This document shows, piece by piece, positions 7,593 to 14,043 of a stretch of 23,226 nucleotides of DNA; the stretch's first letter is position 1, and each line of letters begins with the position of its first letter. The stretch lies in IMG/VR virus record IMGVR_UViG_3300027580_000024, positions 1-23,226 of that record; one strand, given 5' to 3'. This DNA is from a virus. The notes under the pieces are model-generated. The model did no database searches. It was given only the letters and a program-made list of their open reading frames with translations, and was not told the DNA's origin. The position numbers and the translations under genes were made by a program.

Positions 7593-8475
7593 TCTCCTCA
7601 CCTGTTATATCTATTGTACTAGCCTCATCATCGCTCCCTCTATCAGCTTCATCCATTATATCAAATCTTATATTTTGAGTAATAACTCCCCCTTCAGGCT
7701 TATCCTCTTGTTCTGGTTTGTTACTCGGGAGATCCTTAATCATATCTGCTATTTTGACAACAGCATCTATTCTCTGGTCTATGCTATCGTACTCTCCCCC
7801 TTCAGACCCAACTCTATCAAGAACGTGATCAATTAATTTTGATGCCACTCCTTCAAGCTCACTAACTATATCCCAATACATCTTCTGCTTTACCAAGCTA
7901 AAAGCTTCTTTATCCTCTATAGCTGACCAATATCTTTTTAACTTGGGCACATCTATCCTTATATCATGCTCCTCTCTCAATTGTCGTTTAGTCTTGCTCC
8001 AATTTGGGGCTTCCTTACCTACTGGATCATAGTTATCCATTAGATAAGTCATTATTTTACGTACTTGATCTACACTTCTGGCCTCAATATCACTACTAAC
8101 ATATCTAGTTGGTATGTTCAACTCTTCAAGCTTATCCTCTGGTATTAGTTCCTCTTTATCAGCTATTTCTTCAAGCTTATCTTTAGAGTAATAGCCATCT
8201 TTGTTTCGTCGCTCTTCGAATTTCTCCTGTTCCTCCTCACTCATATCTTCATACTCCCTTAATAAACGTCTTGCTTTTGATCTAAGAGCAGACCTACGCT
8301 TTTTCTCGTTCTCTACGATCTCCGATAATATAAACTGTTCATATAGTGTTGAAAAGTTATCTAGATTATTTAAGTATCTTTGAACTCTTTTTGACTTCTC
8401 GTCCTCTCGGGTATTGTCTATCATCTTTTGGCAACGCCTCACCCGTTCCCCCACACTCTGGACATGGTTCCCCAT
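7582..8475 (-). CDS. Probable terminase small subunit
   Basis: A 297-residue, very charged, mostly helical protein upstream of terL, the usual place of the DNA-recognition subunit. I see no certain HTH; a candidate is around residues 155-185 (NWSKTKRQLREEHDIRIDVPKL). The N-terminal half is coiled-coil rich and the C-terminal 45 residues are an acidic tail that could contact TerL. The start is uncertain: ATG 8475 has a GGAG site six bases away but overlaps the zinc-ribbon gene by 110 bases, while ATG 8424 gives a shorter overlap but a poorly spaced site. The function rests on gene order. Confidence 0.6.
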   Translation of the reverse strand: MGNHVQSVGERVRRCQKMIDNTREDEKSKRVQRYLNNLDNFSTLYEQFILSEIVENEKKRRSALRSKARRLLREYEDMSEEEQEKFEERRNKDGYYSKDKLEEIADKEELIPEDKLEELNIPTRYVSSDIEARSVDQVRKIMTYLMDNYDPVGKEAPNWSKTKRQLREEHDIRIDVPKLKRYWSAIEDKEAFSLVKQKMYWDIVSELEGVASKLIDHVLDRVGSEGGEYDSIDQRIDAVVKIADMIKDLPSNKPEQEDKPEGGVITQNIRFDIMDEADRGSDDEASTIDITGEENES

Positions 8476-8677
8476 CTATTTCTCCATGTCCACCACACTT
8501 ACTACAAATAGAACGATTCCAGTTCTTGCTCATACTAGGCTTTTCGCCCTCCCTTGATTGGATTATATTAGATAACACTTCACCAAGTTTGTTAAGGTCG
8601 TTAGTTAATTGCTTACGTGATAGATCGTGTTCGCTCACCTCAATCGCACCTCTTTCTTTTTCAGTATTATCGTGCAT
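8366..8677 (-). CDS. DnaJ-type zinc-ribbon protein, first gene of late operon
   Basis: A 103-residue protein. Residues 58-80 read CSKCGGHGE...CPECGGTGE, two CxxCxGxG motifs as in the DnaJ zinc domain, so it should bind zinc. The N-terminal 50 residues are a charged helical region. The J-domain itself is missing. ATG 8677 follows GGAGAG by four bases, and that site begins only nine bases after the CCA end of the tmRNA, with no promoter between. It heads the terminase operon. It may be a chaperone-like or nucleic-acid-binding helper; the exact job is unknown. Confidence 0.7.
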   Translation of the reverse strand: MHDNTEKERGAIEVSEHDLSRKQLTNDLNKLGEVLSNIIQSREGEKPSMSKNWNRSICSKCGGHGEIDGEPCPECGGTGEALPKDDRQYPRGREVKKSSKILK

Positions 8678-8693
8678 AGCTCTCTCCTATTAT

Positions 8694-9024
8694 TGGTGGA
8701 GGTGTGGGTATTCGAAACCCAGTCCTCCAGTTAGCTGTACACCATCTACAGGTTTATGACGTGTTTAATTCCCTGGAGCCTCCCACGTCAAGGAGTCACT
8801 CCAGCAAAGTCCACTAAATGTCGATCTCATCCCGTGGACGTGAAATGAGACCCAAATAGGTATTCTATGTTACTGAACTAACCCTACCCATGTAAGTTAG
8901 AACAGCAGCGGCTAAGACTACCTTAGCAACAAATGTTTTAATTAGTTTTGCGTCTAATTGATGGCAGTAAGTTGCCAACTACCTGCAAGGCTTCACACTA
9001 CTGAAGTCGAAGCCAGTCACCCCC
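8694..9024 (-). ncRNA. ssrA: Transfer-messenger RNA (tmRNA), phage-encoded
   Basis: tmRNA rescues stalled ribosomes by acting first as alanyl-tRNA and then as mRNA for a peptide tag. This 331-nt gene is complete. The 5' end GGGGGTGACTGGCTTCGAC is the classical start. The 3' end forms a T arm (TGGGT-TTCGAAT-ACCCA), an acceptor strand CACCTCC, then A and an encoded CCA. The acceptor helix has seven pairs, with a G3-U wobble, the alanine identity mark. H-type pseudoknots are visible: TCTCAT/ATGAGA with GTCCAC/GTGGAC, and CTGGAG/CTCCAG with TGACGTG/CACGTCA; a weaker one uses CTAAC/GTTAG. The resume codon is probably GCA at 8951-8949 (context TTAGAC-GCA, like TAGTC-GCA in E. coli). The tag frame is unusual; see findings. 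No smpB gene is in the window. Confidence 0.95.
8865..8951 (-). other. tmRNA tag reading frame
   Basis: From the GCA resume codon the frame reads AKLIKTFVAKVVLAA for 15 codons (to 8907). This is the same length and ending as the B. subtilis tag, which also ends in LAA. Instead of a stop, 13 more codons follow (AVLTYMGRVSSVT) before TAG at 8867-8865. The other two frames stop within a few codons. A hairpin GCTAAG-GTAGT-CTTAGC matches helix 5; its loop holds a TAG, but in another frame. Confidence 0.6.
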
Positions 9025-9035
9025 ATACAAAAATA

Positions 9036-9064
9036 AGTATAACACATCGACAGGTGTTTGTCAA
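9036..9064 (-). promoter_or_regulatory. Promoter of tmRNA and late operon
   Basis: TTGACA (9064-9059), 17-bp spacer, TATACT (9041-9036). The start point would fall a few bases before the mature tmRNA 5' end, leaving a short leader for RNase P. The spacer carries AACAC-N8-GTGTT, a possible operator. No second promoter was found before the terminase genes. Confidence 0.85.
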
Positions 9065-9163
9065 CCCCTATATAGAAAAAGCTTTCTCTATTTAGTATTA
9101 TATATTTATATATATCCTATAATATAAAAATTCGCTAATTACCAGACTTTTCCGCTTTTTCCC
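9065..9163. promoter_or_regulatory. Divergent control region between tmRNA and OB-fold gene
   Basis: An AT-rich stretch between two back-to-back promoters. It contains CTATATAGGGG (minus strand, 9075-9065) directly abutting the tmRNA -35 box, an inverted repeat AGAAA-AAGC-TTTCT at 9074-9087 with a core AAAGCTTT, and long TA-alternating runs. This is a natural place for regulators to act. No gene is seen. Confidence 0.55.
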
Positions 9164-9192
9164 TTGACATTGCTACATTAATTTGTTATAAT
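9164..9192 (+). promoter_or_regulatory. Consensus promoter for OB-fold gene
   Basis: TTGACA at 9164-9169, a 17-bp spacer and TATAAT at 9187-9192: a perfect sigma-A/sigma-70 consensus, 34 bases before the ATG at 9226. Confidence 0.88.
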
Positions 9193-9225
9193 ATGGTATA
9201 AAATTCTCTCTAGAGGGGATAATAT

Positions 9226-9588
9226 ATGCCTAAAACTAAAGGTACAGTAGACGACGTTCAACCAAGAGACAAAGATGGTAACAAATACTTAATTTTAAAA
9301 ATTGATGGTAAAAAGTTCTATTTACATGACAACGACAAATTTTCCAATGCACAAGAAGGCGATACTGTCAATGTAGAGTTTAATAAAAACGAATCTGGAG
9401 ATAAGATATTCAGAAATATTCAGGAGATAGATTCCATTGAAAAATCATCTTCTGGTGATGGAACGGCACCAGGATGGGAGAAGAGAGCACGAGCACTTGA
9501 ACTGGGCATACAATACGTTAGTAATATAGATGGCGACAAGAAAGTAAGTGAAACAGCTGATATGTTTCTAGATTATATGGATGATTAG
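9226..9588 (+). CDS. OB-fold-like, probable single-stranded DNA-binding protein
   Basis: A 120-residue protein. Residues 5-65 show alternating strands (GTVDDVQPRDKDGNKYLILKI, KFYLHD, GDTVNVEFN) as in an OB fold. After a Ser/Gly linker near 75, the last 40 residues form a helical segment (KRARALELGIQYVS) ending in acidic FLDYMDD. This architecture resembles phage SSB-like proteins, in which a basic linker is followed by an acidic C-terminus. It is driven by a perfect promoter and an AGAGGGG site and faces against the surrounding genes. Its stop overlaps the stop of the convergent gene by a few bases. The fold is inferred from pattern only. Confidence 0.6.
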   Translation: MPKTKGTVDDVQPRDKDGNKYLILKIDGKKFYLHDNDKFSNAQEGDTVNVEFNKNESGDKIFRNIQEIDSIEKSSSGDGTAPGWEKRARALELGIQYVSNIDGDKKVSETADMFLDYMDD

Positions 9589-10268
9589 TCCCCAAGCCAT
9601 TCAGAAATTCTTTCTAGGTCACTATGGTCCAGATTAACTGGTTTCATCAGCCTTAATTGTGCATCGTTTTTGACGAAATCTCTCATCCTATGTTTAAGCG
9701 ACCTTATATTATGATTTAAGTCTAGTTTATTGTGAAAGTGTACCAAAAAATCCTGTATTGTATCAAACCTATCACCATTTAGTTGGGGATGTTCTTCGTA
9801 TATATATTTACGATAATCTCCCAAGTCTAGGGGTTCACTCTTAGACTTGGGGTTATCTCTTGTATAACCATATTGCAACCTATGTTGTCTGACCATCTTC
9901 CATGTCACATCCTCATCATATCTCTCACTAAGTCCCTCCGCCATTTCCGCGTCATTCATATCTTTATATCTGGTTTGTACATACTTGATTACATCGGGTG
10001 ATTTCCAATCAATTACGGGGTCTTTCCCAACATTACCATGATCCATATGTTTTCTTACATAAACTGATCTGTCTATTCCCATGTCAAGTCTTTTTTCCTT
10101 TACCTTCGCTTCTGTTACATTTTTACCAATCATATCGGATAAACCATCAGCCAGCTCTTGATCACTTTTGTCTTTCCAATTATCTCTTATATGCTTTTCT
10201 ATTTTTTTATGATCCCATTTTATCCTATCTGGCTCCCATAATCCTCCCTCTAAAAACTCATTCATCAT
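9585..10268 (-). CDS. Tandem-HTH (SANT/Myb-like) DNA-binding protein
   Basis: A 227-residue protein with two clear 49-residue repeats, about 18-66 and 88-136. Each has a W at the start, a K/Y-KD-x2-D-x-E-[LM]-A core, then V-x2-[HK]-R-L and G-[IY]. A third, divergent copy may lie at 149-198. Such tandem three-helix repeats are typical of phage DNA-binding regulators. It is coupled to the upstream repressor-like gene (starts ATG-ATG within the previous stop) and converges on the OB-fold gene. Its place near the tmRNA/late promoter makes it a candidate late regulator; this is inference. Confidence 0.65.
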   Translation of the reverse strand: MMNEFLEGGLWEPDRIKWDHKKIEKHIRDNWKDKSDQELADGLSDMIGKNVTEAKVKEKRLDMGIDRSVYVRKHMDHGNVGKDPVIDWKSPDVIKYVQTRYKDMNDAEMAEGLSERYDEDVTWKMVRQHRLQYGYTRDNPKSKSEPLDLGDYRKYIYEEHPQLNGDRFDTIQDFLVHFHNKLDLNHNIRSLKHRMRDFVKNDAQLRLMKPVNLDHSDLERISEWLGD

Positions 10269-10695
10269 AATCCCTCCACATTTCTAAACTAGCCTTAGAT
10301 AAAAGTTCGGTCCATGTCATGTCCATATCTTGCGCTATCTTTTTAATTGTGGCATACCTGGGCATTTTTAATCCCCTTTCGACCTCTGATACTGTCCATA
10401 TAGACATGCTAAAATCTTCCTGAATCATATCTAGTTCTTTGCGTTTTTTCCGTATAGCCCGTCCTATGCCATTCCTAGCACTTTCAGCTAACTCCTCCAT
10501 CCCATCCTGTCGTGGTAAACTTCTATCATTTAAGTATCTGATGAATACCGTAGATATTTCATCACCATTAACCTTAACTGTTGTATTATCAACGAGCTCT
10601 ACGTCTTCTCCACGGACAAAACCATATTTTATATCGTGAAACTTTATAAGGGCACCAGGTTCCAATCTTTTTACCGAAAGGGCATCATCCACCAT
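10258..10695 (-). CDS. XRE-family repressor-like regulator
   Basis: A 145-residue protein. Residues 77-132 are a Cro/C1-type HTH (IGRAIRKKRKELDMIQEDFSM... TVSEVERGLKMPRYATIKKIAQ). The N-terminal 60 residues form a small beta-rich domain (ALIKFHDIKYGFVRGEDVELVDNTTVKV) of unknown role, perhaps for ligand or dimer contacts. ATG 10695 is chosen because GGTGG lies nine bases upstream; a TTG at 10701 is too close to it. The gene is divergent from the nuclease, and its start codon overlaps the nuclease promoter -35 box, so autoregulation and control of the nuclease are likely but inferred. Confidence 0.75.
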   Translation of the reverse strand: MVDDALSVKRLEPGALIKFHDIKYGFVRGEDVELVDNTTVKVNGDEISTVFIRYLNDRSLPRQDGMEELAESARNGIGRAIRKKRKELDMIQEDFSMSIWTVSEVERGLKMPRYATIKKIAQDMDMTWTELLSKASLEMWRDYDE

Positions 10696-10723
10696 TGACA
10701 AACACCACCTAATATGTTATAAT
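10695..10723 (+). promoter_or_regulatory. Consensus promoter for nuclease gene
   Basis: TTGACA at 10695-10700, a 17-bp spacer and TATAAT at 10718-10723. It begins with TTGACAAACACC, the same 12 bases as the tmRNA promoter, and its spacer has AACA-N10-TGTT arms. It overlaps the divergent regulator start. Confidence 0.85.
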
Positions 10724-10750
10724 TATGTAACTAGGAGGTTGATGTAAAAC

Positions 10751-11500
10751 ATGTTTGACCTAGAAATTATTGATAGCTCTATTAACGGACGTTTCTACAA
10801 AGATAAAGATGGAAATATATATCCATCCGTGACAACTAAAACTGATAAGGTTGTTCCAAAGGGTGAACGATTCTTCAATTGGGCGTTAAATCAGAGGTCA
10901 AAAAAAGATGCAGACGAGTACAAGGACAAACGTGCTAAACAGGGTTCCAATGTACATGAAGCTTGCGAAGAACTTGCAAGCGGTGCCGAAGTAGACTTAA
11001 CAAATTTTGCTGACAGAAGTAAGAAAATGATCCAAGGTTATGAAAACTTCTGGAACAAGAAAAATCCGACAATTGTAGACCTAGAATTTACTCTAAAGAG
11101 CGACAAGTATATCTACGCTGGTACTGCCGATCTACTAGCTAAAATCCCCTCAGAGGACGCTGAGTACCAGTTAATTGACCTCAAAACATCAAGCAATATC
11201 TACCTTAACCATAAGGTTCAGTTAATGATGTACATGCAAGCTCTGGACGAACATGACATTGTATCACTAGATCAAGCATCTATACATATACTACACCTAA
11301 AGGAGCGGACAAATAAGGGGTATCATCTCAAAGAAATAGAATACGTTCCTGAAATAGTCGAAATATTTAATAGGCTATACAATCATGATTACTTTGATCG
11401 TTCAGATATGGAACCTAAATTCCCTAAGAGCTTCCCTGACAGTGTAAAGCTAGACAAGAATAAAGGCCAATTTGCTGGTGAGGAAGAGTTACCCTTCTAG
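10751..11500 (+). CDS. PD-(D/E)XK (RecB/Cas4-like) exonuclease with SSB-like tail
   Basis: The 249-residue nuclease has all core motifs: GSNVHEACE (65-73), GTADLL (D127), LIDLKTS (D143, K145) and QLMMYMQAL (157-165). This is the RecB/YqaJ/Cas4-like fold that degrades or resects DNA ends in phage recombination. The last six residues, EEELPF, match the acidic tip of Firmicutes SSB (DDDLPF type), which normally docks host repair proteins. The AGGAGG site is 12 bases from ATG 10751, with a start-stop ATGTAA in between, so initiation may be weak or regulated. It probably works with the OB-fold gene, whose promoter is similar. Its 3' end overlaps the convergent gene. Confidence 0.85.
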   Translation: MFDLEIIDSSINGRFYKDKDGNIYPSVTTKTDKVVPKGERFFNWALNQRSKKDADEYKDKRAKQGSNVHEACEELASGAEVDLTNFADRSKKMIQGYENFWNKKNPTIVDLEFTLKSDKYIYAGTADLLAKIPSEDAEYQLIDLKTSSNIYLNHKVQLMMYMQALDEHDIVSLDQASIHILHLKERTNKGYHLKEIEYVPEIVEIFNRLYNHDYFDRSDMEPKFPKSFPDSVKLDKNKGQFAGEEELPF

Positions 11501-11671
11501 GTGCTCTAGCTTGCCCCCTTTAATATCTTGTATAATATTTTGAATCATGGTAGGGGTTAACATACCAATACTTATACTGTCAGAGACAGGGGCATATTCA
11601 TCCATCATCCAATCTTTAATATCTGAGCTAGACAAGCCCCTGTCTCTCATCAGTTCATGTAATTTATCCAT
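11489..11671 (-). CDS. Small helical protein, unknown
   Basis: A 60-residue protein starting at ATG 11671, which overlaps the previous stop (TAATG) and has an AGAGGA site. A longer in-frame start at 11716 lies inside the previous gene. The sequence (ELMRDRGLSSSDIKDWMMDEYAP, then MLTPTMIQNIIQDIK) recalls the short C-terminal helical domain of some phage recombination proteins, but I cannot assign a family. It ends inside the 3' end of the convergent nuclease gene. Confidence 0.55.
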   Translation of the reverse strand: MDKLHELMRDRGLSSSDIKDWMMDEYAPVSDSISIGMLTPTMIQNIIQDIKGGKLEHLEG

Positions 11672-11898
11672 TACGTGCTTTCCTCTAGCACTACCAGTGC
11701 ACCTTTTTTGTGCCATCCAACATGTGATTTATTACCATCTGGCCCGTACCATTGGACTGCAACAAAATCATTATACCTCTCACGATTATTTGACTTGGCT
11801 CTCTTAAGATTGTCACTGTCTATTACTTCCCCTATTCCCTCATTACCTCCGCCCTTACCTCTAGCAACCTTGGTACCGACAAGTTCTCCATCACTCAT
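11671..11898 (-). CDS. Small SH3-like protein, unknown
   Basis: A 75-residue protein from ATG 11898. The pattern GELVGTKVARGKGG...GIGEVIDSD...VAVQWYG...HVGWHKKGALVVLE resembles small SH3-like barrels in which V-x-W and V-G-W form strands. Function unknown. The start overlaps the membrane-protein stop by eight bases and uses the GGAGG nine bases upstream. Confidence 0.6.
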   Translation of the reverse strand: MSDGELVGTKVARGKGGGNEGIGEVIDSDNLKRAKSNNRERYNDFVAVQWYGPDGNKSHVGWHKKGALVVLEEST

Positions 11899-12133
11899 TA
11901 TATTCATCCTCCTGTTCTGGTAATATTCCATGTATAGACATAATGGCAACACCTATTAGTCCAGATATCATGTAAAAAATAAACTGCAATAATAGAAAGG
12001 GCCAAATAAAGAAGAACATTCCAACGCCCTTTGGACTTGGTGTTATACCTATTTTCATGTCTAATTTTATAGCTGCTAAACTAGCTAAATATGATAATAA
12101 TGCCCATATTACAATAATTACCCATATTTTCAT
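11891..12133 (-). CDS. Small membrane protein
   Basis: 80 residues, with one helix at about 4-23 and a long hydrophobic segment at about 38-67 that may cross the membrane once or twice, then an acidic tail (EQEDEYNE). The family is not recognised. It sits one base after the preceding gene and is coupled to the next. Confidence 0.6.
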   Translation of the reverse strand: MKIWVIIVIWALLSYLASLAAIKLDMKIGITPSPKGVGMFFFIWPFLLLQFIFYMISGLIGVAIMSIHGILPEQEDEYNE

Positions 12134-12134
12134 A

Positions 12135-12359
12135 CTATTGTTTCTCCATATATTCTATTATATATGTTGTTGCCTTTCGTACCAACCTTTTCTTTCTTGA
12201 GCTTAGAATGCCTTCACCAGCCAACGCTTTGTCCACACCGTCTCTAATTGACCTGTATATTTCCAGTTTTGACAATATATCATCATTCATCCCTTCATCG
12301 CTTGCTATTTTCTCTGCCCTTAATTCATCTATCACACTATCTAATATTTCATCTGGCAT
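12135..12359 (-). CDS. Small helical protein, unknown
   Basis: A 74-residue, charged helical protein (PDEILDSVIDELRAEKIAS... RKKRLVRKATTYIIEYMEKQ). The start is ATG 12359 because it lies just after GGAGGT; an ATG at 12383 is upstream of that site. Function unknown. Confidence 0.55.
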   Translation of the reverse strand: MPDEILDSVIDELRAEKIASDEGMNDDILSKLEIYRSIRDGVDKALAGEGILSSRKKRLVRKATTYIIEYMEKQ

Positions 12360-12383
12360 ATATACCTCCATATAATAGTACAA

Positions 12384-12935
12384 TTATTTCATTCTGGATG
12401 GTTCTGGTCTGTCACCCTGTCCTTGGTATTTACCATCCTTATCTTCGTATGTAAGATTAGGCTTTCCCCCCTGCATGAATAGAACCTGACCTATTCCCTC
12501 ATTCGCATATATCCTTACTGGTAATGGTGTAGTATTGGAAATTTCGATTGTCAACCACCCTTCCCAAGCAGGTTCCAAAACTGTACCGCTAGTCAGCACA
12601 CCGCACCTACGATATGTAGACTTATCGAACAATAGACCAGTAACATTATCAGGCATATTAAACCTCTCAACCGAGCTAGCAAGTGCAAATGAGTTTGGTG
12701 GGATAAGAATCGAGTCATCTGTTTTTCTGTCTTCTAACAGTTCCCTCTTGAAGTCTTTGGGGTCTACTTCGTTGCTATTGATATTAGTAAATATTTTAAA
12801 CTGATTACCTACCCTAACATCATAGCCAAAGCTTGACAACCCGTAACTAACTGTTCCCTCCTCGACCTGATGGTCTATAAACGGTGTTATCATACCATCA
12901 ATTTTTTCTATCTGTTTGTCATTCAGTATCGCCAT
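12384..12935 (-). CDS. dcd: dCTP deaminase
   Basis: 183 residues of the dUTPase/Dcd trimer fold. It converts dCTP to dUTP (or to dUMP if bifunctional), feeding thymidylate synthesis by ThyX four genes upstream in coordinates. Key features: SSFGYDVRV (34-42), SSVERFNMPD, DKSTYRR (the Ser and Arg of the active site, near 106-109), LEPAWEGWLTIEISN with the catalytic Glu near 131, and a C-terminal YQGQ. ATG 12935 follows TTAGGAG by five bases; a GTG at 12941 is inside that site. The overlap with the preceding gene indicates coupling. Confidence 0.92.
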   Translation of the reverse strand: MAILNDKQIEKIDGMITPFIDHQVEEGTVSYGLSSFGYDVRVGNQFKIFTNINSNEVDPKDFKRELLEDRKTDDSILIPPNSFALASSVERFNMPDNVTGLLFDKSTYRRCGVLTSGTVLEPAWEGWLTIEISNTTPLPVRIYANEGIGQVLFMQGGKPNLTYEDKDGKYQGQGDRPEPSRMK

Positions 12936-13266
12936 ATTCACTCCTAATGAAACTTATCTCGCCGCTATTTTCCTTTGCAAATTTTATCAAGGACTCTGCC
13001 ACGTCTGTGTCACGTTCTACCCTCATTAGAGTTTTCCCAATAGCACCTTTGAGTGAAACCTCATCGTCCAACAACACGATACTTGTGAACGATGCTGTTA
13101 TTGAACCAATTTTTATTCTAGCCTGACCACCTAAGCCTGAGGTAGAATTATGAGTAAGCTCTATCTCGATAATTTCATCGACAACTGAATCAGCAACAGT
13201 ATTAAAGTCCTCACCATCTACCTCCCCCTCATACTCCATTTGGGCTCTCATTCTAGTATTACCCAA
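12919..13266 (-). CDS. Unknown protein between thyX and dcd, TTG start
   Basis: 115 residues, not recognised. It has an alternating beta pattern in the middle (ARIKIGSITASFTSIVLLDDEVSL) and helices at the end. The best start is TTG 13266, six bases after AAGGAGGT; the first ATG, 13251, is too far from that site. It lies between two thymidylate-pathway genes and overlaps dcd, so it may belong to nucleotide metabolism, which is only a context argument. Confidence 0.55.
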   Translation of the reverse strand: MGNTRMRAQMEYEGEVDGEDFNTVADSVVDEIIEIELTHNSTSGLGGQARIKIGSITASFTSIVLLDDEVSLKGAIGKTLMRVERDTDVAESLIKFAKENSGEISFIRSEYGDTE

Positions 13267-13267
13267 A

Positions 13268-13870
13268 TTATACCTCCTTGTATTGGTCTTCAAACACGGA
13301 TGGAGCAACCTTATATAACTTCTTCAAGGCACGCTGAGCAAAATCACGAATTTCCCATTGAGCATGCTCATTAAGGCCCCGTAAGTCTATAATATGTCTC
13401 CACTCTCTAAGATTTGCTTTAATATACATTTCTGTTGTAGTTGCAATGGGAAGAAAAAATCTATAATCTTCTTTAGGAACACCCGCTTCTTTTAGCCTGC
13501 TGATTAATTTAGACGTGGCCTGATTATAATCATAATATGCGTCGAATACATAACTATCGTCCAAAGCGTCCTGTACCGTTTCAGGCTCAACCATATCCTC
13601 ACCACTGGCATCAACGTATCTCTGACTTTTCACCATAAAGCTAGCATGACGGTGGCGAGTTATCTGTGCTAAAAAGCTACGACTGACACCACTAACGTGA
13701 AATGTTGCATCAGCAAATTCCAATGTACTCCAGTGCCCATCATCTACGAACATCTGCACCCTTTCTCGTGCCTCTTCGATGTCAGAGACATCAGCACCAT
13801 GCGACACGCCCCCACACTTAGCTATCTTCATTTCTGGATTTTCTGTATAATCATCAAGTACAACTTTCAT
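13268..13870 (-). CDS. thyX: Flavin-dependent thymidylate synthase ThyX
   Basis: A 200-residue enzyme that methylates dUMP to dTMP with FAD, NADPH and methylene-tetrahydrofolate. The signature RHRxxSx4SxR is exact: R72-H-R-H-A-S-F-M-V-K-S-Q-R84. The C-terminal dUMP/folate region NLREWRHIIDLR is present. ATG 13870 has an AGGAG site seven bases away; the upstream in-frame extension is inside the previous gene. It belongs to the early cluster with dCTP deaminase and the DUF1599 protein. Confidence 0.95.
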   Translation of the reverse strand: MKVVLDDYTENPEMKIAKCGGVSHGADVSDIEEARERVQMFVDDGHWSTLEFADATFHVSGVSRSFLAQITRHRHASFMVKSQRYVDASGEDMVEPETVQDALDDSYVFDAYYDYNQATSKLISRLKEAGVPKEDYRFFLPIATTTEMYIKANLREWRHIIDLRGLNEHAQWEIRDFAQRALKKLYKVAPSVFEDQYKEV

Positions 13871-13874
13871 TATA

Positions 13875-14039
13875 TCACTCCTGATATTCTTCATCATCAG
13901 CCCTAAAGCCCTTTTTAATTGTAGCGTATTCGCCACAATGCTTTAAATCTTCCTCCTCATCTATCTCTCGTAGTGGTTTCTTAATAGACCAAACCTTTCC
14001 ACATTCTTCACAAACTAGAGTAGCTATAACTATCTTCAT
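13875..14039 (-). CDS. Small zinc-ribbon protein
   Basis: 54 residues from ATG 14039, with C10-x2-C13 and H34-C35 as possible zinc ligands and a very acidic C-terminus. AGGA lies nine bases before the start. Its stop TGA is five bases before thyX. Role unknown. Confidence 0.6.
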   Translation of the reverse strand: MKIVIATLVCEECGKVWSIKKPLREIDEEEDLKHCGEYATIKKGFRADDEEYQE

Positions 14040-14043
14040 AATA

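Noticed and set aside
8918-8920. UAG in the tmRNA helix 5 loop as the tag stop
   Set aside because: It is one base out of the GCA frame, and its own frame has a TAA between it and the resume site, so a tag ending here would need an unusual start. Kept only as a caveat.
12360-12383. Longer start for the 74-residue gene
   Set aside because: The upstream ATG lies before the GGAGGT site, which is correctly spaced for ATG 12359.
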